A stretch of DNA of 64,000 nucleotides from positions 1-64,000 of the forward strand of contig NZ_PVTE01000024.1 of NCBI RefSeq assembly GCF_003002825.1, in the 5' to 3' direction. The translations under genes and the position numbers were made by a program. The DNA is from Spirosoma oryzae (GTDB taxonomy: Bacteria > Bacteroidota > Bacteroidia > Cytophagales > Spirosomataceae). Positions 52,464 through 61,449 of this stretch are shown here, in pieces. Under the pieces are notes generated by a model. It was not told where the DNA came from. It was given only the letters and a program-made list of their open reading frames with translations, and made no database searches. Position 1 is the first letter of the stretch; each line of letters starts with the position of its first letter.

Positions 52464-52967
52464 TCACGAAAGAGTTTCAATGATGTGCTGATGATACTGG
52501 GTAGCTCGCTCTTCGGAAAAATAATCAATCAGGAGGATGGAGAAACCCGTGATCAGCAAACATATGGCTACACTTTTCCAGAGCGGAGCTGTCGTGAACA
52601 GAAATACCAGCATACCAATCAGGAATAATCCACCCACGACATAGCGGGTCAGCGGATACCACTTCATGAACGATTCAGTACGTATTTTTTCCTGCTGAAC
52701 AAACTGCGCCGGATTTGCTTGGTAAGCCATCGAAAAAGCGTTGATTCGAGCCCGGTTACTTCGCATCATGCTTAAGCCGGTCCCAACATGTAATAAGCTG
52801 ACAACCAGCAAAGGAATTACTAAGGCTTTTGCATTTGGCGTTGTGCCCGTCCGCCAGAGAATCAGGGTGACCAGCGTACACAAGCAACCGAAAAGAAGCA
52901 CAATTCGGCCTTCCAGTATTTCCCCCTGGCACCAGTCAATGGTGTATCTAATGAACCGTTTATTCAT
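52464..52967 (-). CDS. Small four-helix membrane protein
   Basis: The product is 167 residues. Four hydrophobic segments lie near residues 20-38, 46-66, 110-128 and 131-148. It starts MNKRFIRYTIDWCQGEILEG, and the loop includes SNRARINAFSMAYQANPAQF. It sits between the AraC-type regulator and an SDR gene on the same strand. The family is not recognised by name, though similar small proteins accompany AraC/SDR genes in Bacteroidota. Confidence 0.65.
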   Translation of the reverse strand: MNKRFIRYTIDWCQGEILEGRIVLLFGCLCTLVTLILWRTGTTPNAKALVIPLLVVSLLHVGTGLSMMRSNRARINAFSMAYQANPAQFVQQEKIRTESFMKWYPLTRYVVGGLFLIGMLVFLFTTAPLWKSVAICLLITGFSILLIDYFSEERATQYHQHIIETLS

Positions 52968-53056
52968 AAGGCTTGTAGGTTTGGTTAAGCTTGCCCAACT
53001 AGGCTATACAGAGTTGGGCAAGTTTCTTACAGGAGCAAAACTTAGCGATTAGTTGA

Positions 53057-53848
53057 TTATTTAGCTTGAAAGCCGCCATCAATGCTTAATATGTGTCCCG
53101 TTACGAACGACGCTGAATCAGACAGCAGCCAGGCAATGCCTTCTGCCATTTCACTTGGATTACCCATTCGATTCATGGGTTGCATAGCCGATACCGTTGG
53201 ATAGTCGTATTGACCCAGCGAAATGGCTCCGGCAATAATTTCGGTATTGGTAGTTCCCGGAGCAATTGCATTAATACGGATATTGTCGGTGGCATAATCC
53301 AGTGCGCCGGATTTGGTCAGCCCCACGACCGCATGTTTGGTGGCCGCATAGGCCCCTGAGTAAGGCATACCATTCAGACCCGCAATCGACGCCAGGTTGA
53401 CAATCGAGCCACCGCCGTTTTCGAGCATTTGGTTGATTTGATACTTCATGCACAAAAAGACGCCCATTACGTTGGTATGTAACATCTTCTCAAACAAATC
53501 GGGATCAGAATCACCAATCCGTTTTGTTTCCAGGGTAATACCAGCATTGTTGACAGCCATATCTAAACGGCCATACCGCTGCACGGTAAACTCAATCATT
53601 TGCTTGATGCTGTCCTCTTGGTTCACATCACCAAACACAAATGAAGCTTCTCCACCTTGTGCGTTAATAGCGTTAACGAGTTCTTTACCCGCTTCTTCAC
53701 GTCGGCCGCTAACAACCACTTGTACACCTCTGCTAGCCAAAATAAGAGCCGTTTCTTTACCAATGCCGGTGGTGCCTCCGGTGATTAAAGCCACTTTTTT
53801 CGTTTTGTTTGCGTCTTTAGTTGTCTCGGTTACCGATTCCATTGTCAT
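53057..53848 (-). CDS. SDR-family oxidoreductase (glucose dehydrogenase-like)
   Basis: The product is 263 residues. It shows VALITGGTTGIGKETAL (T-G-x-x-x-G-I-G), NNAGI, the catalytic Ser in IVNLASIAGLNG, Y-A-A-T-K in GAYAATKHAVVGL and the end VTGHILSIDGGFQAK. This is the classical FabG-like branch. The first 15 residues (MTMESVTETTKDANK) are unlike typical starts and may be trimmed to a later start. It lies 89 bases upstream of the membrane protein on the minus strand. Confidence 0.82.
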   Translation of the reverse strand: MTMESVTETTKDANKTKKVALITGGTTGIGKETALILASRGVQVVVSGRREEAGKELVNAINAQGGEASFVFGDVNQEDSIKQMIEFTVQRYGRLDMAVNNAGITLETKRIGDSDPDLFEKMLHTNVMGVFLCMKYQINQMLENGGGSIVNLASIAGLNGMPYSGAYAATKHAVVGLTKSGALDYATDNIRINAIAPGTTNTEIIAGAISLGQYDYPTVSAMQPMNRMGNPSEMAEGIAWLLSDSASFVTGHILSIDGGFQAK

Positions 53849-54436
53849 GTTGATTTAAGTTTTGACAAAGGTCAGGCCGAAACAAAGGGGTTTGTTTGGT
53901 GTGGGGCTCAAACTCGCTTTGTTGTCAGGCTCATTAACAATCTATCTTTTGTCGTACTGATTTCTCCTCATTTGAACAGAACCAACTAGCAGGAAGATTG
54001 TCGAAAACTGATTTTATAGTAGTATTTTGCTGCATTGAAGGCCCGGCTATCTTGAACCCAATAAAGTGAGCCAGTGAAAAGTAGAGTAAAAAACTAACTT
54101 TCACAGGTTCACAAAAGGCGACTATTTTATGGACTATACTCTTTGTTGCCGGATTGCATCAGCACCTTTACCCTATGCGGCTCACAAAGCAAATCTTAAC
54201 TGGCAATCAGCCGTTATAGGTTATCTTGTAGTTCAATTTACTGATAGGTCCAGGCTCATCATTGTAAGAATGACGACCTGTCTACCAAGCATCCTTCCCG
54301 CACGAGTCATCTCGCACTTCTGTATATATTTCACAGCCCGGCGGACCGGAACTTATGCTCTGTTCGGACCATAGCGCACGCTAGCATTGAGGCAGTACAC
54401 GTTCCCTCTGCCAGCCAGCCTAAGCAAAAAGAAAGG
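53849..54436. other. Intergenic region of about 590 bp
   Basis: Nothing coding is supported. AGCCCGGCGGACCGG at 54335-54349 resembles the 17-nt GC-rich repeat (13 of 15 positions). The promoter for the SDR gene should lie at its left end, but no clear box was found. The antisense ORF at 54129-54374 has no protein-like features. Confidence 0.45.
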
Positions 54437-55708
54437 TTACTTCTTTTTAAAATGCGTGTCCAAAAATTGCAGAAAATAGCGCCAGTCCAGGTTCGTAACG
54501 TCGTGGCCTCCCGTTCGGAGGTGGTAGCCGATGGTACCCTGCACGGAGGTGTTGAGGGGTGGTATCGTCGGGGTGGGTAGCCCGTCTCGCCCGAACAGTT
54601 TATAGACAACACTGGCCGCTTTAGCCGACTCGAACTCGCCAATCGGGTCGGCTCCCTTGTCCTCCTCGGCACTGGCGATGTAGACGGGACGGGGCGCTAA
54701 CAGGGCAATAACTTCGTGCTGATCGAACGGCAGCAGCGTGTCCTTATCCATATACTGCCGGAGGTTGGTGCTGTACCAGTGCGGAAAAACGGTGCAGAGC
54801 CGCCGGATGGATTCGCCCTGACCCCGCCGGAATAGCTTAGCGCCCCCCGAACCCGATTCGTTGCTGAGCACAGCCGCAAACCGCTCGTCGGTTACGCCCG
54901 CCCAAAGGGCCGCCTTACCCAGCCGCGACCAGCCAAATACCGCCACCCGTTTCCCATCGATGGCGCGGTCGATTTGCATGTAGTCCATAATTCGGCTTAG
55001 TCCCCACGCCCAGGCGGTAATCGTTCCGAAGTTGTCGGGGCGGTTTTGCCAGTCGGGGTAGGCTCTGTGTACGCCCGTGGAGAAGCGGGTGGCCGGTACG
55101 TCGGACGCCATATCTTCCCGGTAGGCCGTCACCAGCGCGTAGCCGCGATCCAGGATACTGTCCAGCGGCCATTGGCGGGCGTTGATACCCCGGCAGGCTT
55201 CCGTGGCCCGGTTGTCGGTCACGCAATCCAAATCAACATACGGATTGTTTTTGCCCGCTTCCAGGTAACTGGTAGCGAGACGAATACCGGGGTCGGTACT
55301 GATGCTGTGATTTCCCCAGAAGTTCAGACCCACGATAGCGGGAACGGGCCTACGCACTCGATTCGGGAGGTACAGCAACACGTCGATGCGAGGGCCGTCG
55401 GGTTTTCCGTTGATATAGATGGCGACCTGTTTGCGGGTTGCTTTGCCGCCCAGCGCCGTGGCATCCGTATCGAACACCTGGAAGGTCATGCCAACTGGCT
55501 TTCCAGGCGAGCGACCATACACCTGACTCGTAAACAACTCGATCAGCTCGGGTCGGCGTACCCGTTGCCACTCGCGGGCGGTGGTCACGCGCTGCCCGTT
55601 GCTACGTACCAATGGGTCCGGCAGTCCCGGCTTCGACTGCGCCAGCACCTGCCCCGCCAACCCGACGAAGTAAAGCCCACTAACCCAAGAAAAGCGCCCG
55701 ATCGACAT
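54437..55708 (-). CDS. CE15-like glucuronoyl esterase
   Basis: The product is 423 residues with a signal peptide (GLYFVGLAGQVLAQ). The alpha/beta-hydrolase core has G-W-S261-R-L-G-K (nucleophile, matching G-C-S-R-x-G-K of CE15), SNESGSGGAKLFRRGQGE (the acid region), LAPRPVYIASAEEDKGADP and the catalytic His in GGHDVTNLDW near residue 408. CE15 enzymes cleave esters between glucuronic acid in xylan and lignin alcohols. It is the last gene of the glycan-degrading set, 93 bases after GH97. Acetyl-xylan esterase is the alternative. Confidence 0.8.
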   Translation of the reverse strand: MSIGRFSWVSGLYFVGLAGQVLAQSKPGLPDPLVRSNGQRVTTAREWQRVRRPELIELFTSQVYGRSPGKPVGMTFQVFDTDATALGGKATRKQVAIYINGKPDGPRIDVLLYLPNRVRRPVPAIVGLNFWGNHSISTDPGIRLATSYLEAGKNNPYVDLDCVTDNRATEACRGINARQWPLDSILDRGYALVTAYREDMASDVPATRFSTGVHRAYPDWQNRPDNFGTITAWAWGLSRIMDYMQIDRAIDGKRVAVFGWSRLGKAALWAGVTDERFAAVLSNESGSGGAKLFRRGQGESIRRLCTVFPHWYSTNLRQYMDKDTLLPFDQHEVIALLAPRPVYIASAEEDKGADPIGEFESAKAASVVYKLFGRDGLPTPTIPPLNTSVQGTIGYHLRTGGHDVTNLDWRYFLQFLDTHFKKK

Positions 55709-55801
55709 ATCGTTTAGGAGAAATTTAAAGACTATTTGCCCAGCCTTTTACCATGGTTTTGTCATCCTGGCAAAGGACCGGGCCGACAGAAAATTGAGCG
55801 C

Positions 55802-57715
55802 TTACTTCGCCGGTGTCAGCCAGAGGGCCTGCCCGCCACGCGGTAACAGCTTCATCTCCAGCGACTGACCACCTTTTATGGACTGGGTCGACACACGGAC
55901 CTGCGTTTTGGTCGGCACGGTCGGGTCGTCGGTGTAAAGGTGCGCTACGTAAAGTTTGCCCGGCGGCAGAAAATCGAGCGGCAGCGACAGGGTGCGGCTA
56001 TCGTTGTTGGTAATCGTACCCACAAACCAGTCGTCTCCACTCCGCCGGGCAATGGTCACGTACTCCCCGATGGCGTCGTGAATCACTTTCGTGTCGTCCC
56101 AGACGGTGGGCACCTTGTCGAAAAACTCGATTTCTGGCTCGCCACCGTACTGCGCCGGTTTGTCGTACCAGAACACCGATTGCAGCGGACTGTACGAAAT
56201 AACGTTCATCGCCAGCTGGTGCGCGTGGGTGTTTTTTAGCCGCTTGTCGTAGTAGCAGATCGTATAGTCCCCCGCTCCGGCCAAATAGCGCGTGAAGGGT
56301 AGTACCGTGTTATGAGTAGCGTCGGGAAACTCCTCGTTGCCCCGGATGCCTTCCTGCGTCATCACGTTGGGGTACGTTCGGCTGGTACCCGTCGGGCGGT
56401 ATTCGTCGTGGATATTCACCATCAGGTCGTTTTCCAGGGCTTTGCGTTTGGCTTCGGTGAGCCAGGTCATCCAGCGGTGCGATCCTACTTCGACAAACCC
56501 GAACTTAACGCCTTTGACACCCCATTTTTTATAGAGCGGAAAAATCTCGTCCATCTGCTTGTACAGCGCCTGCAGGTTCACGTACAGAATCACGCCCACG
56601 TTTTTCGATTTCCCGTAGGCAATCACCTGCGGCATATCGATGGGGGCCACCACCTGCCGGGCGTCCGAATTGAAGGTAAACGCCGGGCCGTACCATTTCC
56701 AGTCGAAAAGGATGTATTGCAGGTTGTGGGCAGCCGCAAAATCGATGCACGACAGGGCACCCTGCGTGGTCAGCGTCACCTCCCGCATCATCTTACCCGG
56801 CTTGATCCAGTCGGTGTTAGTCACCGCAGCGGGCGGGTTCAGATTGAGCATGATGTCGTTGTTTTCCAGTAGCTTACCCAGCCGGTTCGCTACCATCACT
56901 ACCCGCCAGGGCGTGCCCACGTCCGACATCAGATCGACGCTTTCGTACAGCGACGTAACGACCGTGTTGGCTTTAGTGGCGGAGAGCTTGAACTTGGTCA
57001 TGGCGTAGTCGGTCAGTTGTGCTTCGGCCAGCGAAGCATACAAACCGTTGGGCAACGACAGGGTCAGCGGACGTTCCGAATTCTCGGGCCAGCGGTCCGT
57101 CGCACGGCCAGATAAGGGCAATGCCTGATAGGCTCCCTGCGCCCAGGCCGTGTACCAGGCTTTGGTGTCGGCGGGCAAGGTAAACTCCGAGTTTTCGGCC
57201 ATCACGCGGTAATACAGGCCGTTGGGTTGCTCGGGGAAGAAATACCGAAACGCGATACCCGAATCATACGCCCGAAAAATGACGTGCAACGAATAATCCG
57301 GTGCATCGGGTTTCTGAAGCTGAACCTCCAACTGGTTGTAGTGATCCCGAATCAGGCTGCGCTCGCCATACACCGGCTTCCAGGTCGTGTCCTTCGCCGT
57401 TCTGACGACGTTTTTAATCACCAGATTGTCGCACCAGTTGACCCCCTGCGTACCGGGTGGCGTGGTCACTTTGTGGGCCATAGCGTGCTCGAACACATGA
57501 TTGTCGATCTGCACGCCCAGCCCCGACTCCAGAATAACGGGTTTGCCGTCGTAGTTGACGTGGTAGGTCATCTGCTTCCGACCGGGGCCCGTTTCTTTCT
57601 GCTCAAAAACAACTTCCAGCTTCCCATCGGGTGATTGCAGGCGGGTTTCGGGCGTTTGGGCGAACGCTGTCTGTATCGATAAAACGCAGGCAAGCAATAA
57701 ACTAAAACGAAGCAT
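55802..57715 (-). CDS. Glycoside hydrolase family 97
   Basis: The product is 637 residues with a signal peptide (LLLACVLSIQTAFAQ). The order of domains matches SusB-type GH97: an N-terminal beta-sandwich (LQSPDGKLEVVFEQKE), a TIM barrel from about residue 285 (YILFDWKWYGPAF, GVILYVNLQALYKQMDEIFP, GVKGVKFGFVEVGSHRWMTW) and a C-terminal beta-sandwich (GDDWFVGTITNNDSRTLSLP). Whether it is an inverting alpha-glucosidase or a retaining alpha-galactosidase depends on residues I cannot settle by eye. An inverted repeat lies in the 86-base gap to the next gene upstream. Confidence 0.85.
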   Translation of the reverse strand: MLRFSLLLACVLSIQTAFAQTPETRLQSPDGKLEVVFEQKETGPGRKQMTYHVNYDGKPVILESGLGVQIDNHVFEHAMAHKVTTPPGTQGVNWCDNLVIKNVVRTAKDTTWKPVYGERSLIRDHYNQLEVQLQKPDAPDYSLHVIFRAYDSGIAFRYFFPEQPNGLYYRVMAENSEFTLPADTKAWYTAWAQGAYQALPLSGRATDRWPENSERPLTLSLPNGLYASLAEAQLTDYAMTKFKLSATKANTVVTSLYESVDLMSDVGTPWRVVMVANRLGKLLENNDIMLNLNPPAAVTNTDWIKPGKMMREVTLTTQGALSCIDFAAAHNLQYILFDWKWYGPAFTFNSDARQVVAPIDMPQVIAYGKSKNVGVILYVNLQALYKQMDEIFPLYKKWGVKGVKFGFVEVGSHRWMTWLTEAKRKALENDLMVNIHDEYRPTGTSRTYPNVMTQEGIRGNEEFPDATHNTVLPFTRYLAGAGDYTICYYDKRLKNTHAHQLAMNVISYSPLQSVFWYDKPAQYGGEPEIEFFDKVPTVWDDTKVIHDAIGEYVTIARRSGDDWFVGTITNNDSRTLSLPLDFLPPGKLYVAHLYTDDPTVPTKTQVRVSTQSIKGGQSLEMKLLPRGGQALWLTPAK

Positions 57716-57727
57716 AGGTAAAAGGTT

Positions 57728-57795
57728 TTGACAGGATTAACAGGGTTGACAGGATTAACCCGGGCATATCCTGCCAATCCAGTTAATCCTGTCAA
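57728..57795 (-). repeat. Inverted TTGACAGGATTAAC repeat
   Basis: TTGACAGGATTAAC (57728-57741) pairs with GTTAATCCTGTCAA (57782-57795), and TTGACAGGATTAACC repeats directly at about 57746-57760. It fills the gap between GH97 and the heparinase-type gene. It resembles the CAGGATTG inverted repeat at 44206-44255. Confidence 0.65.
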
Positions 57796-57801
57796 TAAAA
57801 G

Positions 57802-60177
57802 TCATTTCGTTTGATCGACGTCAATTCGCAACAACTTACCCGAATCGTAGGCGGGCGAAACGTCCTTATTGTTCACATTAAGTTTAGTTACGTTTTCGAA
57901 TCCCAGCGAGGCCTCGATCAGCGGCTGCCCCTGAAGTTGAACATTCAGTTGAGAACCCGTGTGACCGGTACGCCGGAGCGGGTCCGACGTCCGGGCCGCG
58001 TGCAGGAACACTTTAGACAGCGAACTCAGCAGCGGCTTACCGCTTTTGCGGAGGTAGCTGCCGTTGCCAACAAAGAAGGAAGATAGCTGAGTCAGATCCT
58101 GCCGGTTAGCCCCTTCGGGAAATGTGATAGCCGACAGATACGCGTCGGTTTGCCAGTCGCCGATGGTCAGGTTGGCGTTGCGGTGCATCAATCGACCGTC
58201 GGCCAGCAGGTTGATGTATACTTCCGTTACCTGCCCGTTTTGGGTGATGCGCAGGCCCAGGTAGTTGGTACCTTCAAACTTCTCGATGGTCGGCAGGTTG
58301 CTCCGCCCGGCCGCGCCCGAAGCGCCCGACGAACCCGTGGCCGTCTGAATCGACTGGTTGGTTTCATCGAGCAGCAGAATCGCGTTGACCAGCTTGGTAC
58401 GATCCGTTTTTTCGGGGAGAGACAGCACGTAGTACGGAATCTTGACGTTCGTGGTGCGGTCCTGCAAGCCGTATTCGGTGCGGTATTTTAGTTTTTCGGG
58501 AAAATCGTGCGGGTAACCCAGCGGCAGGGTCTCGGGGTACAGGGGCCGAAACAGAATACCCGCCTTGTCCTTCGTGATTTCCAGATCAGGACCGCGCTTG
58601 ACGGCTTTATCGGCGTAGTGCAGCAGGAAATCGAACTGACCGCTGTCGTACGTTTTCAAATCGTCGATGATCAGAATCACGTTGCCGATCCAAAGAAAAT
58701 TTCGGTAGTTCCGCAGGAAGTTCCGCGCCGTGGGGCCGGTAGCATCGGCCAGCATGTATTTCAGCGAACCGCCGTCGAGCAGGTTGTAGAGGTGCCCCGG
58801 ATTTTTTACGGCGTTGTACTGATCGCGGGCGTCCTGCGCTTCGCCGTTGAACATCACCACATTATGGGCCTGACTCTTCACGAAGTAGCTGCTGTACTCT
58901 GGATTACCGTACCCCACGTCGCCCCCGTCGATGAGCAGGTTTTCGCCCTTGTGGTACAGCACAAACGACCCGGCATCGGCGTGGGCGTGGTTCCAGGTAT
59001 AGCCGCTTTTTACGCCCAGCAGCGTCGCATCGGGTTTCCACGACGACCGGAGCGTACCCCAGCCCATCGAGCCATACATCGCCGACGGGGGCAATCCCGG
59101 TGTTGCCGGGACGGGTTTGTTTTCGGGCTGGTACAAGAGACCCATCGGTGTGCCAACGTTCAGATCTTCCCGAAACGGGGTCTTCCCGGTCTGCTGAATG
59201 TACCAGTAGTAATCGTCGGTGCCCAGACCCAGCGCCAGCATCAGCTTGGCTGGCCGTTCACCGTTGGCAAAGTCGTTGCTGTCGCCGAAATTCAGCGACA
59301 TTGACGGCTTGTCGCCACTTCGTGGGTAAGCCGCGTGCATAAACCAGTCGACCGTTTTTTGCAGCAGGTTATCGTAGGGCATCGTCCGTTTGCCCAGCGC
59401 GTTGGTATACGCCAGCCGAAACTGGAGGTATTCACTCACGCCATAATTGGCATAGCTGATACTTTCGTAAAAACCGCCCGCCAGGTCGAAGTTGGCCGGT
59501 TTGTTTTCCAGAATACTCCCCGAAAAAGCAAACCACTGGCGACTATTCTGCATAATATCGGTGGCCCACTGACGAGCCTGGGGCTGCTCGTTCATCACCG
59601 CCAGCGAGGCAATGCCCGCTTCGAACACGATGGCCGCCCACCAGTTGTGGCCCATGTTGTCGAGCGACTGAATGCGTTTGTCTTTCGATACCCAGTCGGC
59701 AATCGACGGTTCGATACCCAGCTTCACAATGCGGTCGGCAATGGCCCGGCGCTCGTCGTTGGTCAGGGCGTTGTAGATGGCATCGAACGTAACCGACGCC
59801 GTCCAGTTGTTGTGGCTGGTGCCCAGGCCCGCATTCCAGCGGGGGGTCCGGTCGTCCATCCCATCCCAGAAAGCGCGGCCCGTCAGGTCATTGAGCAGCG
59901 TTTTGGCGCGGTCGGCGTAGCGTTTGTCGCCGGTCATGGTATAGGCCAGCGCGAGTTGTTCCATGTTTCCGCCCTTCGGTTCCGCTACCCATTTATCACA
60001 GCGTTGCTGAATGGCATTCCAGCGATTGGCCAGCAACGTATCGGTTTTGATCCGCTCTTTCAGCCGCCCGGTCCGCTCAGGGGTGTAGAACAGGTACGGG
60101 TGAGGTTTCGTCGGTTGCGCTTTTAGGGCGGCTACTGTACCGAAAAGACCAAACAGCAACAAGGTTAAAAGTCGCAT
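57802..60177 (-). CDS. Heparinase II/III-family polysaccharide lyase-like protein
   Basis: The product is 791 residues with a signal peptide (LLLFGLFGTVAALKAQ). An alpha/alpha-toroid fills residues about 25-380, including SLDNMGHNWWAAIVFEAGIA and NFDLAGGFYESISYANYG. The central heparinase motif is YTWNHAHADAGSFVLYHKGENLLIDGG (near residue 395). A beta-sandwich follows. Such enzymes cleave uronic-acid polymers by elimination, giving unsaturated ends for GH88. A Gly/Ser/Ala-rich stretch (TGSSGASGAAGRSN) near residue 625 looks like an inserted loop. Whether it acts on heparin-like, alginate-like or ulvan-like glycans is unknown. Confidence 0.8.
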   Translation of the reverse strand: MRLLTLLLFGLFGTVAALKAQPTKPHPYLFYTPERTGRLKERIKTDTLLANRWNAIQQRCDKWVAEPKGGNMEQLALAYTMTGDKRYADRAKTLLNDLTGRAFWDGMDDRTPRWNAGLGTSHNNWTASVTFDAIYNALTNDERRAIADRIVKLGIEPSIADWVSKDKRIQSLDNMGHNWWAAIVFEAGIASLAVMNEQPQARQWATDIMQNSRQWFAFSGSILENKPANFDLAGGFYESISYANYGVSEYLQFRLAYTNALGKRTMPYDNLLQKTVDWFMHAAYPRSGDKPSMSLNFGDSNDFANGERPAKLMLALGLGTDDYYWYIQQTGKTPFREDLNVGTPMGLLYQPENKPVPATPGLPPSAMYGSMGWGTLRSSWKPDATLLGVKSGYTWNHAHADAGSFVLYHKGENLLIDGGDVGYGNPEYSSYFVKSQAHNVVMFNGEAQDARDQYNAVKNPGHLYNLLDGGSLKYMLADATGPTARNFLRNYRNFLWIGNVILIIDDLKTYDSGQFDFLLHYADKAVKRGPDLEITKDKAGILFRPLYPETLPLGYPHDFPEKLKYRTEYGLQDRTTNVKIPYYVLSLPEKTDRTKLVNAILLLDETNQSIQTATGSSGASGAAGRSNLPTIEKFEGTNYLGLRITQNGQVTEVYINLLADGRLMHRNANLTIGDWQTDAYLSAITFPEGANRQDLTQLSSFFVGNGSYLRKSGKPLLSSLSKVFLHAARTSDPLRRTGHTGSQLNVQLQGQPLIEASLGFENVTKLNVNNKDVSPAYDSGKLLRIDVDQTK

Positions 60178-60269
60178 AATCGAAACGTAGTTATCGGTTG
60201 GTTTAATGGCGTAGCGTTGCCTGCTCTACAGCGTGGCCAACTACGTACCGGGCCATCAAATAGGAGTGC

Positions 60270-61406
60270 TTAAAAGTTCATGGTCAGGCCGTACCGACTG
60301 GCCAGTGTCTGGGCTTCGTGCCGGGTGAGGTGAATAACGACTCCGTGTTTGGGCGAGGTGAAATTGGTCGTTTTCATCACGCCTTCGTTAAAGTGGCCCA
60401 GGTTGGTGAAATGGACAAAGTCGGTGGTTTCGCTAAAACCAAAATTGTGCGGACTGATGCCGTAACAATCGTACATCAGCACCCATTTTTTCTGCCCGAT
60501 GCGCTTCCAGACGTTGGGTGCTTCGCAGGCTTTCGGCTCCGGGTCATAAAACTTCTCGTCGTAGACGTACCCAGTGGTCAGTTTTTCGGAAACGGCCTGT
60601 TTGATACCCGCTTTGCCGTCGTGGGAAACGTAGAACAGGCGGTATTTGTCGCCCACTTTCGTAATGTCGCCGTCGATGTATGATTTGTTATATTTCGGGT
60701 ATTGAAACAGGAGCTTCGGTTCGGTAGCCAGCGCCGTAAACGCCGGATTGAGGTAGGCGTAATACAACTGACTCATGCCGTTACCAAAACGCAGCGTAAA
60801 ATACATCATCATTTTCCCATTGGTCGGGTCGTAGATCAGCTCGGGCGCCCAGGCACAGCCAATTTTGTCCCATTCCGGAAAGGCTTTATCCACGCGCAGA
60901 ATCGTGTGCGACCAGTTGATGAGGTCTTTCGACTTCATTAACACGATACTCCGGTTGTTGCCCCAGCCGTATTCCTTACCATCCCGCTCCCATTGGGTTG
61001 TCCGAAACCCGGCCTCTTTCGCGTAAATGTGCAGGTCGGTCATGGCCATGTAAAAATACCCGTCGTTTCCCCGCATGATGTGCGGATCGCGGATGCCCTT
61101 CTGCTCGGCCAGCGTATCGCCCGCCAGCACCGGCTTACCCTGATTCACATCGGTAAACGAGTAACCGTCGTTGCTCAGCGCCATGTGCAGGCTGTGATCT
61201 TCGTCCCTGAAATACACCAGCAGATAAGCGGCCATGTCCTTCTCCGACGGTACGGCCTGGGCACCACTCGCTGGTCTGGCCTTGCTGCTTTTTACAGCCG
61301 GGCGTTTAGGCACGTCGTTGATGGCGGGCGTATTAAGGCTTACCCAGCCAGAAAACAGCATGGACATACACAGGGATAAGGCGTATTTACCGGGCAATGA
61401 AAACAT
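60270..61406 (-). CDS. Glycoside hydrolase family 43-like protein
   Basis: The product is 378 residues from the ATG at 61406 (MFSLPGKYALSLCMSMLFSG). The longer ORF to 61475 overlaps the upstream gene. After a signal segment and a Pro/Lys linker the five-bladed propeller begins: AAYLLVYFRDEDHSLHMALS, GIRDPHIMRGNDGYFYMAMTDL, GCAWAPELIYDPTNGKMMMYFTL, SYIDGDITKVGDKYRLFYVS and CEAPNVWKRIGQKKWVLMYD. The D-P-H and E-A-P motifs hold likely catalytic Asp and Glu. The likely role is trimming arabinose, xylose or galactose units. It lies between the heparinase-type gene (92 bases) and the next GH43 (43 bases). Confidence 0.8.
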   Translation of the reverse strand: MFSLPGKYALSLCMSMLFSGWVSLNTPAINDVPKRPAVKSSKARPASGAQAVPSEKDMAAYLLVYFRDEDHSLHMALSNDGYSFTDVNQGKPVLAGDTLAEQKGIRDPHIMRGNDGYFYMAMTDLHIYAKEAGFRTTQWERDGKEYGWGNNRSIVLMKSKDLINWSHTILRVDKAFPEWDKIGCAWAPELIYDPTNGKMMMYFTLRFGNGMSQLYYAYLNPAFTALATEPKLLFQYPKYNKSYIDGDITKVGDKYRLFYVSHDGKAGIKQAVSEKLTTGYVYDEKFYDPEPKACEAPNVWKRIGQKKWVLMYDCYGISPHNFGFSETTDFVHFTNLGHFNEGVMKTTNFTSPKHGVVIHLTRHEAQTLASRYGLTMNF

Positions 61407-61449
61407 ACAATAAATGGAAGATTTAGTAGCGAAACGAGACAATTGGTTT

